Position numbers and translations under genes: made by a program. The notes below the pieces were generated by a model. It was not told the DNA's origin, ran no database searches, and worked only from the letters and a program-made list of their open reading frames with translations. Of a stretch of 5,397 nt of DNA, positions 1 through 5,373 are shown in pieces. The number at the start of each line of letters is the position of its first letter. Position 1 is the stretch's first letter. Source of the DNA: Lachnospiraceae bacterium UBA4348 (lineage in GTDB: Bacteria > Bacillota > Clostridia > Lachnospirales > Lachnospiraceae); the NCBI GenBank assembly GCA_002394165.1, contig DGTA01000059.1:18190-23586 (forward strand), in the 5' to 3' direction.

Positions 1-31
1 GAACCGGCCCCTGTCATATCCTGTCATTTTT
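1..31 (-). repeat. REP-like repeat at the 3' end of thiN
   Basis: Bases 1-16, GAACCGGCCCCTGTCA, match 15 of 16 bases of 5381-5396 (GAACCGTCCCCTGTCA) in the same orientation. On the minus strand the stretch contains two TGACAGG units ten bases apart (20-26 and 10-16) just past the thiN stop codon. The repeat may continue left of the window. The core TGACAGGGG also begins the palindrome after thiZ. Placement at the 3' end of a gene is typical of REP-type elements. The family is not identified beyond that; the match is seen directly, the REP label is inference. Confidence 0.5.
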
Positions 32-661
32 TCAGCCTTCCCTCACTCTTACGAGAAGAAGCCGTCCGCTGTCCACCAAAACGAGAGCTGTCTGCCCGGG
101 AAGGGGTTCGTTGCTGATCCCGTAAGGGTCCTCACAGGAGATCGCGGCGTGATCGAGAGGATACCTGGCATTCTGTATGGTGACCTTGGCGCTTTCGCAT
201 CCGAAGGCGACCAGGGAGAAATAGGGCCACTGGTCTTTGATCTTCCCTTCTTTTCCGGGAGAGAGGATCTCCATCTCGGAATAATCATCCACCGCCAGTG
301 CTTCCTTTCCCAGGGAATCGAGCATCAGCAGGATGGACAGGTTCGCCAGGGTGTGATCCATGCGCCTGCCGCAGATCCCCGCAAGCAGGAAGCTGTCAAA
401 TCCCCGGCGCAGCGCCTCCTTGACAGCGTAGACCGTATCGGTGTCATCTTTGGCTGTGGGAAGAACGATGGTGGGGGTATCGAGATGGGGATCGGGATGG
501 GAATCGAAATCCCCGATGATCAGATCGGGCCTCAGGCCCATTGCCTCCATATGACAAAGGCCGCTGTCGCAGAAAATATTGAAGTCATCTTCTTTCAGAT
601 AAGTTCTCAGATGATCGTAATCGCTGATTTCAGCGCCTCCGAAGATCACACATCTCCTCAT
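32..661 (-). CDS. thiN: Thiamine diphosphokinase (ThiN type)
   Basis: This cytoplasmic enzyme transfers pyrophosphate from ATP to thiamine, giving thiamine diphosphate (TPP) in one step, the salvage route for ready-made thiamine. The 209-residue length is normal for bacterial thiamine pyrophosphokinases. Family motifs are visible: CDSG at about 31-34, RPDLIIGDFDS at 44-54, the KDDTDT acid cluster at 71-76 and GRRMDHTLAN at 98-107. The C-terminal TPK domain carries YGISNE at about 180-185 and ends in the usual LVLVDSGRLLLV strand. The start at 661 is chosen because AAAGGAG lies 7 bases upstream on the minus strand. An in-frame ATG at 760 would add 33 residues unlike the family and would overrun the likely promoter. 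The gene is monocistronic here and divergent from the flavoprotein-degV pair. No TPP riboswitch is visible in its short leader, unlike the uptake operon downstream. Confidence 0.93.
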   Translation of the reverse strand: MRRCVIFGGAEISDYDHLRTYLKEDDFNIFCDSGLCHMEAMGLRPDLIIGDFDSHPDPHLDTPTIVLPTAKDDTDTVYAVKEALRRGFDSFLLAGICGRRMDHTLANLSILLMLDSLGKEALAVDDYSEMEILSPGKEGKIKDQWPYFSLVAFGCESAKVTIQNARYPLDHAAISCEDPYGISNEPLPGQTALVLVDSGRLLLVRVREG

Positions 662-710
662 GGTGGTTCTCCTTTCTTTTGCACGTCCGGATCTCGACTG
701 CAGCAGACCC

Positions 711-739
711 ATTATACCTTTATCCGGGTGGAAAAGAAA
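711..739 (-). promoter_or_regulatory. Probable sigma-A promoter of thiN
   Basis: On the minus strand a perfect TATAAT lies at 716-711. Seventeen bases upstream is TTTCTT at 739-734, a weak -35 match. Transcription would begin near 704, leaving a leader of about 43 bases that includes the ribosome site. The -10 is convincing and the -35 is not, so an activator or a different spacing is possible. Confidence 0.5.
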
Positions 740-759
740 GCGACAGCCGGCCCGTGCCA

Positions 760-788
760 TTTACTTTTTAAAACAAAAAGTCTATAGT
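760..788 (+). promoter_or_regulatory. Probable sigma-A promoter of the flavoprotein-degV unit
   Basis: TTTACT at 760-765 and TATAGT at 783-788 are separated by 17 bases, each close to the sigma-A consensus. The surrounding stretch is AT-rich (TTTTTAAAACAAAAAG at 766-780). Transcription would start near 795 and leave about 44 bases before the ATG at 839. The region 662-838 therefore holds two divergent promoters. I see no convincing operator palindrome in it. Confidence 0.5.
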
Positions 789-838
789 ATTAATGTGCGA
801 TTGACAGTGATTTTTGAGCGACAGGAGGAGGAAACATC

Positions 839-1240
839 ATGAATAAGATTGCCGAAACACTGGCCGGACTGGGGATTTTTTATGTAGCGACCGCGCAGGG
901 CAGCCAGCCGCGGGTACGTCCTTTCGGGGCGGTGGCGGAATATAACGGTAAGGTATATATCTGTACGAATAATACAAAAGACTGTTATAAACAGATGATC
1001 GCCAATCCTAAAACGGAGATCACCGGAACGTTTCCGGACGGGTCCTGGATCCGTCTGTCGGGGGAACTGGTGCGGGATGATGACGATGCAGCCAGAGAAG
1101 CCATGCTGGAAGCCAATCCTTCTCTTAAGGGAATGTACAGGGTAGGAGACGGTATTTTTGAGGTACTGTACCTGAAAGATCCGGTCTGCACAAAGTACTC
1201 CTTTACGGCGCCGCCTGAAAAGATCGAAGGAGAAGCGTGA
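839..1240 (+). CDS. Pyridoxamine 5'-phosphate oxidase-family flavin-binding protein
   Basis: A 133-residue protein of the FMN-binding split-barrel fold. The family signature is clear: FYVATAQGSQPRVRPFGAV at about 14-32 (first strands, with the arginines that usually contact FMN phosphate), KVYICTNNTKDCYKQM at 38-53, ANPKTEITG at 55-63, and WIRLSGELVRDDD at 70-82. A C-terminal FEVLYLKDP segment follows at 107-115. It is much shorter than true PdxH (about 200 residues) and lacks its C-terminal substrate-binding region, so vitamin B6 oxidation should not be assumed. Small relatives bind flavin, F420 or haem, and many have no known substrate. The start is supported by a strong AGGAGGAGG ribosome site at 822-830. 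It is cytoplasmic, with no signal peptide or membrane segment. The next gene, degV, begins at the base after its stop codon, so the two are almost certainly cotranscribed. Confidence 0.85.
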   Translation: MNKIAETLAGLGIFYVATAQGSQPRVRPFGAVAEYNGKVYICTNNTKDCYKQMIANPKTEITGTFPDGSWIRLSGELVRDDDDAAREAMLEANPSLKGMYRVGDGIFEVLYLKDPVCTKYSFTAPPEKIEGEA

Positions 1241-2092
1241 ATGGTTAAGATAATTGCTGACAGCACCTGCGACCTTTCACCGGAACTGATCGATCAGTAC
1301 AATATCCGTATCCTGCCTCTTTTCGTGAGAATGGACGAAGAGGAGCACCTTGACGGGGTGGATATCACCCCCGATGAACTGTTCAGGTGGTCGGATGAGA
1401 AAAAAAAGACCCCGTCCACGGCGGCCCCGACCCCGGGACAGATCCTGGAAGCCTTTGAGGAGGAACTGAAGAGGGCGGACGAGCTGATCGTCTTTACGAT
1501 CTCATCCGGGATGTCCTCAAGCTATACGAACTGCTGCCTGGCTGCGCAGCAATGCACGGCGCCGGAGCGGGTCACGGTGATCGATTCGGCCAATCTCTCC
1601 ACGGGGATCGGACTTCTGGTGATCCAGGCGGCCGTCATGGCCGGTGAAGGGGCCGATGCCGCATCCATACGCGAGGAGATCGAAAAGCTGCGCCCGCTCG
1701 TGCGTGCCAGCTTCGTGGTGGATACGCTTGTTTTTCTTCACAGGGGAGGACGCTGCTCCGGCACGGCCATGCTGGTCGGCAGCGTCCTGCAGCTGCATCC
1801 GCGCATCGAGGTGGCGGACGGGGCGATGCATCCCGGGAAGAAGTACCGCGGCAGCATGAATCATTTTGTGATGAACTATGTGAAGGATATGGAGGCTGAT
1901 CTGAAAACGGCCCGCAGGGAGCGCGTATTTATCACCCATTCGGGCTGCCCGCAGCAGATCATTGATGAGGTAAAGAGTTACCTTGGGTCGCTGGGGGTTT
2001 TTGATGAGATCCTTATCACCAGAGCGGGGAGCGTCATCTCGTCCCACTGCGGCCCGGGCACACTGGGCGTGCTGTTCATCGCAGGCCGGTAA
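1241..2092 (+). CDS. DegV family fatty-acid-binding protein (FakB-like)
   Basis: DegV proteins bind one fatty acid. In Gram-positive bacteria the FakB members present it to the kinase FakA, which makes acyl-phosphate for phospholipid synthesis. The 283-residue length is standard. Motifs in order: IADSTCDLSPEL at about 5-16, the STAAPTPGQ loop at 59-67, SSGMSSSYTN at 88-97 (the serine loop that contacts the carboxylate in the family), LHRGGRCSG at 166-174, PRIEVADGAMHPGKKYRG at 187-204, and the C-terminal SSHCGPGTLGVLF at 267-279. It is cytoplasmic. AAGGAG at 1227-1232, 8 bases before the ATG, is a good ribosome site inside the upstream gene. Its partner is the small flavoprotein; no FakA/DAK-type kinase gene is in the window. 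No terminator is visible after the stop, and the riboswitch promoter starts only 28 bases later, so some read-through into the thi operon is likely. Which fatty acid is bound cannot be told. Confidence 0.92.
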   Translation: MVKIIADSTCDLSPELIDQYNIRILPLFVRMDEEEHLDGVDITPDELFRWSDEKKKTPSTAAPTPGQILEAFEEELKRADELIVFTISSGMSSSYTNCCLAAQQCTAPERVTVIDSANLSTGIGLLVIQAAVMAGEGADAASIREEIEKLRPLVRASFVVDTLVFLHRGGRCSGTAMLVGSVLQLHPRIEVADGAMHPGKKYRGSMNHFVMNYVKDMEADLKTARRERVFITHSGCPQQIIDEVKSYLGSLGVFDEILITRAGSVISSHCGPGTLGVLFIAGR

Positions 2093-2120
2093 AAAGAGGC
2101 TTCCCAAAGCGTACGAGCGC

Positions 2121-2149
2121 TTGACTTTCCCTGCGCACCTGATTATAAT
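2121..2149 (+). promoter_or_regulatory. Sigma-A promoter of the thi uptake operon
   Basis: TTGACT at 2121-2126 and a perfect TATAAT at 2144-2149 are separated by 17 bases, the best promoter in the window. Transcription should start near 2156, only about five bases before the 5' strand of riboswitch helix P1. The transcript therefore begins almost directly with the aptamer. Confidence 0.85.
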
Positions 2150-2159
2150 CAGGCTGTAA

Positions 2160-2240
2160 ATGCTGGGGGAGCGAAAGCTGAGATGTGTTTATACAGACCC
2201 TTATTACCTGATCCGGTTAATACCGGCGTAGGGAAGCAAA
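2160..2240 (+). promoter_or_regulatory. TPP riboswitch (THI element) aptamer
   Basis: The conserved core of the TPP aptamer is present in order: GGGGGAGC at 2165-2172, GCTGAGA at 2177-2183, GACCC at 2196-2200, ACCTGATCCGG at 2206-2216, and TACCGGCGTAGGGAAGCA at 2221-2238. Helix P1 can form from TGCT 2161-2164 with AGCA 2235-2238. P2 joins the G-run to ACCC, P3 is a short GAAA-type hairpin, and P5 is CCGG/CCGG around TTAATA. GCTGAGA binds the pyrimidine ring and the CCTGATC/GCGTAGGGA side holds the pyrophosphate in known structures. It controls the four downstream genes. The terminator follows within 20 bases, so this is an OFF switch at transcription. Confidence 0.97.
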
Positions 2241-2261
2241 AGGAGAAAGTTTGCAAGACCC
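2231..2261 (+). promoter_or_regulatory. Candidate antiterminator of the TPP riboswitch
   Basis: GCAAA at 2236-2240 can pair with TTTGC at 2250-2254, and GGG at 2231-2233 with CCC at 2259-2261 across a small internal loop. This fold uses the 3' strand of aptamer helix P1 and the conserved GTAGGGA segment, and it also takes three C residues from the terminator stem. It is thus exclusive with both the TPP-bound aptamer and the terminator, which is what a transcriptional switch needs. The complementarity is seen directly; the mechanism is inferred from known TPP riboswitches. Confidence 0.65.
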
Positions 2262-2284
2262 CGTGCATCTGCATGGGGTTTTCT
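2255..2284 (+). terminator. Riboswitch-controlled intrinsic terminator
   Basis: The stem ACCCCGTGC (2258-2266) pairs with GCATGGGGT (2271-2279) with one G-U pair and the four-base loop ATCT. Three weaker pairs can extend it at the base (AAG 2255-2257 with 2280-2282). The T-run TTTT at 2279-2282 is followed by CTGATTCTG. The T-run is short, so termination may be incomplete. It lies between the aptamer and the first gene, matching a TPP-dependent off switch. Confidence 0.8.
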
Positions 2285-2337
2285 GATTCTGTATGAAAAC
2301 TGACAGCCAAAGTGGATTGACAAGAAAGGAGAAACTT

Positions 2338-2634
2338 ATGGAAGCAAGTGTAGCAATTCAGTCCCTGCCCGCTGCGGCGGATGAAGAAGAACTGATCAGG
2401 ATCGTTGACGAGGTGATCGCCTATATCGCTTCGAGCGGCTACAACTATTATGTCGGCCCGTTCGAAACAACGATCGAGGGTCCCTATGATGAACTGATGG
2501 ATATCGTTAAAGAATGCCAGCATATCGCTGTCCGCGCAGGCGCTCCGTCCGTGGCCGCCTATGTAAAGGTCAGTTATAAGCCGGAGGGTGAGGTTCTTTC
2601 CATTGAGAGAAAAGTCGGAAAATATCACAGATAA
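2338..2634 (+). CDS. Single-domain thiamine-binding protein (MTH1187/YqgV family)
   Basis: A 98-residue protein of the MTH1187/YkoF-type thiamine-binding family, a ferredoxin-like alpha/beta fold. The family pattern runs the whole length: AIQSLPAAADEEELIRIVDEVIAYIASSG, then YVGPFETTIEG at about 40-50, the helix DELMDIVKECQHIAVRAGAP, and a final strand VAAYVKVSYK. It has one copy of the domain, whereas B. subtilis YkoF has two in tandem. It lacks a signal peptide or membrane segment and so is cytoplasmic. The start at 2338 is set by GAAAGGAG at 2324-2331, 6 bases upstream; an in-frame ATG at 2293 has no ribosome site and lies just past the terminator. It is the first gene under the TPP riboswitch and overlaps the permease gene. 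It probably binds thiamine or a breakdown product as a sensor, buffer or carrier for the transporter; that role is inferred. Confidence 0.88.
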   Translation: MEASVAIQSLPAAADEEELIRIVDEVIAYIASSGYNYYVGPFETTIEGPYDELMDIVKECQHIAVRAGAPSVAAYVKVSYKPEGEVLSIERKVGKYHR

Positions 2635-3388
2635 GCTGCCGGCAGCCGGAGCACTTATCCTGATCGTGCTGATCTGGCAGTTTTTGAGTATGACGGGCAT
2701 TGTTCCGGCGTACATGCTGCCTTCGCCGGTTGCAGTGGTAAAAGCCTTTGTGAAGGATCTTCCCAATATCATGTTCCATGCGTCCACGACGCTTAAGGAG
2801 GCAGCCGCCGGACTGGCGATCGGCATTGGCCTTGCCTTTGTCATGGCCGCGGTGATGGACCGCTTTGGCCTGCTTCAGAAGGCGCTCTATCCGATCATGA
2901 TCATCACGCAGACGATCCCTACCATTGCGCTGGCACCGGTGCTTGTCCTGTGGATGGGATTTGGCATGGCTCCCAAAATCACGCTGGTGGTCATCACCAC
3001 CTTCTTTCCGATCGCCGTGAGCCTGCTGGACGGGTTTAAGGGTGCCGATCCGGATGCGGTCGACCTGCTTCGTGCGATGGGAGCGGACCGGAGGCAGATC
3101 TTTTACCATGTAAAATTCCCCTCCGCGCTGCCGTACTTTTTCTCGGGACTGAAAGTCTCCGCCTCCTATGCGGTGGTCGGAGCCGTGATCTCCGAGTGGC
3201 TGGGCGGATTTGAGGGACTGGGAGTCTATATGACCCGGTCCAGGAAAGCCTATGCTTTTGACCGGATGTTTGCCGTGATCCTGCTGATCGTTGTCATGAG
3301 CCTGCTGCTGATGGGGCTGGTGAACCTGATCGGGAGGCTGGCGATGCCGCATCTGAGAGCAAAGAAGACCTTTGGAAAAGGAAATTGA
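2603..3388 (+). CDS. thiX: ABC transporter permease for a thiamine precursor
   Basis: The integral membrane subunit of the ThiXYZ importer, belonging to the binding-protein-dependent permease family with nitrate/sulfonate/taurine relatives. It is 261 residues from TTG at 2603. About six hydrophobic segments are visible, near residues 15-30, 67-84, 96-117, 126-142, 183-198 and 222-242. Between segments 4 and 5 lies the EAA loop (about 151-177: DAVDLLRAMGADRR then VKFPSALP), which docks on the ATPase. The N-terminal PSPVAVVKAF and the central QTIPTIALAPVLVLWMGFG are characteristic of the SsuC/ThiX group. TTG 2603 is preferred because GAGG at 2590-2593 lies 9 bases upstream. A GTG at 2588 would add five residues, but its GGAGG touches the start codon. 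Either start overlaps the previous gene, implying translational coupling. The partners are thiY and thiZ. Confidence 0.9.
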   Translation: MREKSENITDKLPAAGALILIVLIWQFLSMTGIVPAYMLPSPVAVVKAFVKDLPNIMFHASTTLKEAAAGLAIGIGLAFVMAAVMDRFGLLQKALYPIMIITQTIPTIALAPVLVLWMGFGMAPKITLVVITTFFPIAVSLLDGFKGADPDAVDLLRAMGADRRQIFYHVKFPSALPYFFSGLKVSASYAVVGAVISEWLGGFEGLGVYMTRSRKAYAFDRMFAVILLIVVMSLLLMGLVNLIGRLAMPHLRAKKTFGKGN

Positions 3389-3411
3389 ATTTAGAAAGAT
3401 AAGGAAGAAAA

Positions 3412-4410
3412 ATGAAGAATATAAAAATGATGACAGCAGCCGCTGCTGCCCTGACCCTTTTAGGAACCGCGCCGATGGCCACATGTGCCGATGAGATCCA
3501 GAAGATCACGGTATGCCTCGACTGGACGCCCAACACAAACCACACCGGACTGTACGCCGCACAGGCACTCGGCTATTATGAGGAGGCCGGCCTGGAAGTC
3601 GAGATCGTCCAGCCGCCCGAGAACGGCGCGCCTTTAATGTGCGCTTCCGGTCAGGCACAGTTTGCTGTGGACGCCCAGGATACGATCGCCGCGGCATTCG
3701 ATATGGATGAGCCGCTGGAGGTGACGGCTGTTGCCGCCCTGATCCAGCACAATACATCCGGGATCGTCTCCCGCGCGGGAGATGGGATCGAATCGCCGAA
3801 GGGACTGGAAGGAAAGACCTATTCCACCTGGGAATCACCAATCGAGCTGGCGATGATCGAACATGTCATGGAGCAGGACGGCGGAGATTTTTCGAAGGTG
3901 ACCCTGATCCCCAATGATATCACCGATGAACCGGCAGCCCTGGCTGCCCACCAGACGGACGCCATCTGGATCTTCTATGGCTGGGGCGGCATCAATGCCC
4001 AGATCGAGGGAGTCGACGTCGATTACTGGGATTTTGGAGAGATCAGTCCTGAGCTGGATTACTACACGCCCATCCTGATCGCCAATAACGCATTTCTGGA
4101 GGAAGATCCGGAGACCGCGAAAGCTTTCCTGGCGGCGACCGCGAGGGGGTATGAGTATGCCGTTGAAAATCCGCAGGAAGCGGCTGACATGCTGATCGCA
4201 GGCGATTCCACCGGATCCCTGGGAGAAGCGCAGGAGCTGGTCTACGCAAGCCAGGAGTGGCTCAGCGAAAAATATATCGAGGACGCCCCGGCATGGGGAC
4301 AGATCGATCCGGACCGCTGGAATGCCTTCTACAGCTGGCTGTACGAGAATTCCCTGACAAGTCAGGATCTGACAGGAAAGGGCTTCACTAATGACTATCT
4401 CCCGGAGTGA
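3412..4410 (+). CDS. thiY: NMT1/THI5-like substrate-binding protein of the thiamine-precursor importer
   Basis: The extracytoplasmic binding protein of the ThiXYZ importer, 332 residues. After an N-terminal signal (lysines at 2 and 5, then an alanine/leucine core at 9-17), the mature part opens with ITVCLDWTPNTNHTGLYAAQALGYY at about 32-56, the hallmark of the NMT1/THI5 family. ASGQAQFAV (77-85) and the terminal KGFTNDYLPE also match ThiY proteins. Relatives bind hydroxymethylpyrimidine or formylaminopyrimidine. The fungal THI5 cysteine motif CCCFC is absent, so it is a transporter part rather than the pyrimidine-making enzyme. The predicted lipid anchor is odd: Cys25 sits in MATC, with threonine at -1 where lipoboxes usually have Gly, Ala or Ser, and cleavage after Ala26 is an alternative. 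AAGGA at 3401-3405 supports the start. It lies 23 bases after thiX and overlaps thiZ by 20 bases. Confidence 0.92.
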   Translation: MKNIKMMTAAAAALTLLGTAPMATCADEIQKITVCLDWTPNTNHTGLYAAQALGYYEEAGLEVEIVQPPENGAPLMCASGQAQFAVDAQDTIAAAFDMDEPLEVTAVAALIQHNTSGIVSRAGDGIESPKGLEGKTYSTWESPIELAMIEHVMEQDGGDFSKVTLIPNDITDEPAALAAHQTDAIWIFYGWGGINAQIEGVDVDYWDFGEISPELDYYTPILIANNAFLEEDPETAKAFLAATARGYEYAVENPQEAADMLIAGDSTGSLGEAQELVYASQEWLSEKYIEDAPAWGQIDPDRWNAFYSWLYENSLTSQDLTGKGFTNDYLPE

Positions 4411-5167
4411 GACGAACATAAATAATCTGTCATCACCACTGCTTTCGGCGGAACATATCACCAAAAGATACGGTGATAAGACGATCATCCGTGATATCGG
4501 GATCCGCCTGGAACAGGGGGAGCTGGTCTCTTTGCTGGGCCTTTCCGGATCCGGGAAGACCACCCTGTTCCACGTCCTCTCAGGCCTGACAAGACCGGAG
4601 GAGGGCAGCGTGTACCTGGAGGGGGAGGAGATAACCGGAAAGCCCGGAAAAGTCAGCTATATGCTGCAGAAAGACCTGCTGCTCCCCCACAAAAAGATCA
4701 TCGACAACGTCTCCCTGCCGCTGGTCCTCAAGGGCACCCCGAAGAAGAAAGCCAGGGAGGAGGCGGAGCCTTATTTCGAGCCCTTCGGGCTTGAGGGAAC
4801 GCAGTATCAGTATCCGGATCAGCTCTCCGGCGGCATGCGGCAGCGGGCAGCCCTGCTGCGCACCTACCTGTCGAGATCGCGCGTCGCCCTTCTGGACGAG
4901 CCTTTTTCGGCGCTGGACACCATTACAAAGAGCCAGATCCATGAGTGGTACCTGGATGTCATGGAGAAGATCGATCTTTCCACCCTGTTTGTCACCCATG
5001 ATATCGACGAGGCAATCCTGCTGTCCGACCGTATCTACATCATGACCGGAAAGCCGGGGGAGATCCACAGCGAACTTCGGATATTGCCGGAGAGGAATAA
5101 GAGGAAAGACTTTACGCTGACGGATGAGTTCCTGCAGTATAAAAGACAGATCATTGAAAAACTATGA
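4391..5167 (+). CDS. thiZ: ABC transporter ATP-binding protein for a thiamine precursor
   Basis: The cytoplasmic ATPase that powers the ThiXYZ importer, 258 residues, of the nitrate/sulfonate/taurine-type ATPase group. All motifs are intact: Walker A GLSGSGKTT at 50-58, Q-loop Gln93 in YMLQKDLLLPH, signature LSGGMRQR at 145-152, Walker B VALLDEP at 165-171, D-loop SALD at 173-176, and the switch histidine in VTHDIDEA at 201-208. The length is usual. The ATG lies 20 bases inside the end of thiY in another frame, with a modest ribosome site (GGAAAGGG, 8 bases before it), implying coupled translation. It is the last gene of the operon. Its stop codon TGA (5165-5167) is the first three bases of the long inverted repeat that follows, so the repeat begins exactly at the gene's end. 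Substrate assignment rests on thiY and the riboswitch, since the ATPase alone is not diagnostic. Confidence 0.92.
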   Translation: MTISRSETNINNLSSPLLSAEHITKRYGDKTIIRDIGIRLEQGELVSLLGLSGSGKTTLFHVLSGLTRPEEGSVYLEGEEITGKPGKVSYMLQKDLLLPHKKIIDNVSLPLVLKGTPKKKAREEAEPYFEPFGLEGTQYQYPDQLSGGMRQRAALLRTYLSRSRVALLDEPFSALDTITKSQIHEWYLDVMEKIDLSTLFVTHDIDEAILLSDRIYIMTGKPGEIHSELRILPERNKRKDFTLTDEFLQYKRQIIEKL

Positions 5168-5365
5168 CAGGGGACACTCCTCGTCATGCATTGGCGTAAA
5201 AAGACAACACCCTGTTCCACGGGGCACACTGGCGTTCTCACCGCAGCGCAGCGGTACATAAGGCTCGGGCTTCGCCCTTGCCAAGTACCGGCGCTGCGGT
5301 AGGTCCCCTTTGGAACAGGGTGTTGCTTTTTTTCTACTCTGCCAAACCAGGAGTGTCCTCTGTCA
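5165..5365. repeat. Long nested palindrome after thiZ (MITE/BIME-like)
   Basis: The whole stretch can fold into one long hairpin of nested stems. Outer: TGACAGGGGACACTCCT (5165-5181) with 5349-5365, 17 pairs including one G-U. Next: 5205-5219 with 5311-5325, 15 perfect pairs, extended by 5198-5203 with 5326-5331 around one bulged base. Then GGGG 5221-5224 with CCCC 5305-5308. Then 5240-5249 with 5291-5300 and 5252-5257 with 5285-5290, separated by a two-base bulge. The tip has GGC/GCC (5262-5264, 5280-5282) and GGGC/GCCC (5267-5270, 5274-5277). No open frame of note is present. Terminal inverted repeats, no coding content and a position at a gene's end fit a MITE or paired REP element moved by an outside transposase. 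A structured RNA is the alternative. The structure is seen directly; its nature is inference. Confidence 0.7.
5198..5333. terminator. Likely intrinsic terminator of the thi operon, possibly bidirectional
   Basis: The stem CAACACCCTGTTCCA (5205-5219) pairs perfectly with 5311-5325 and is followed by C and seven Ts (5327-5333). On the other side five As (5198-5202) precede it, giving a T-run on the minus strand. This is the form of a bidirectional rho-independent terminator, with an unusually long folded loop of 91 bases between the arms. It is the only terminator candidate downstream of thiZ and starts 38 bases after the stop codon. Confidence 0.6.
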
Positions 5366-5373
5366 CCACAGCA

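Noticed and set aside
662..760. N-terminal extension of thiN to an ATG at 760
   Set aside because: It adds 33 residues unlike the family and overruns the TATAAT at 711-716; the ATG at 661 has a good ribosome site.
149..787. Plus-strand open frame of 212 codons opposite thiN
   Set aside because: Antisense shadow of thiN; low-complexity composition, no ribosome site of note, no family features, while thiN on the other strand has intact motifs.
801..806. Perfect TTGACA as a -35 box upstream of the flavoprotein gene
   Set aside because: No -10-like hexamer 16-18 bases downstream; that position is the ribosome site. The pair at 760-788 fits better.
839..1240. True pyridoxamine-phosphate oxidase (pdxH)
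   Set aside because: At 133 residues it lacks the C-terminal part of PdxH; only the split-barrel flavin fold is supported.
2293..2337. Earlier ATG start for the thiamine-binding protein
   Set aside because: No ribosome site and a position just past the terminator; the family begins near the ATG at 2338, which has GAAAGGAG.
2570..3484. Minus-strand open frame of 304 codons opposite thiX
   Set aside because: Composition rich in His, Gln, Arg and Asp typical of an antisense shadow; thiX on the plus strand has a clear fold and operon context.
3412..4410. ThiY as a THI5-type pyrimidine-making enzyme
   Set aside because: It has an export signal, lacks the CCCFC motif and sits between permease and ATPase genes.
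3835..4563. Minus-strand open frame opposite thiY and thiZ
   Set aside because: Spans two well-supported genes on the other strand and shows no recognisable motif or ribosome site.
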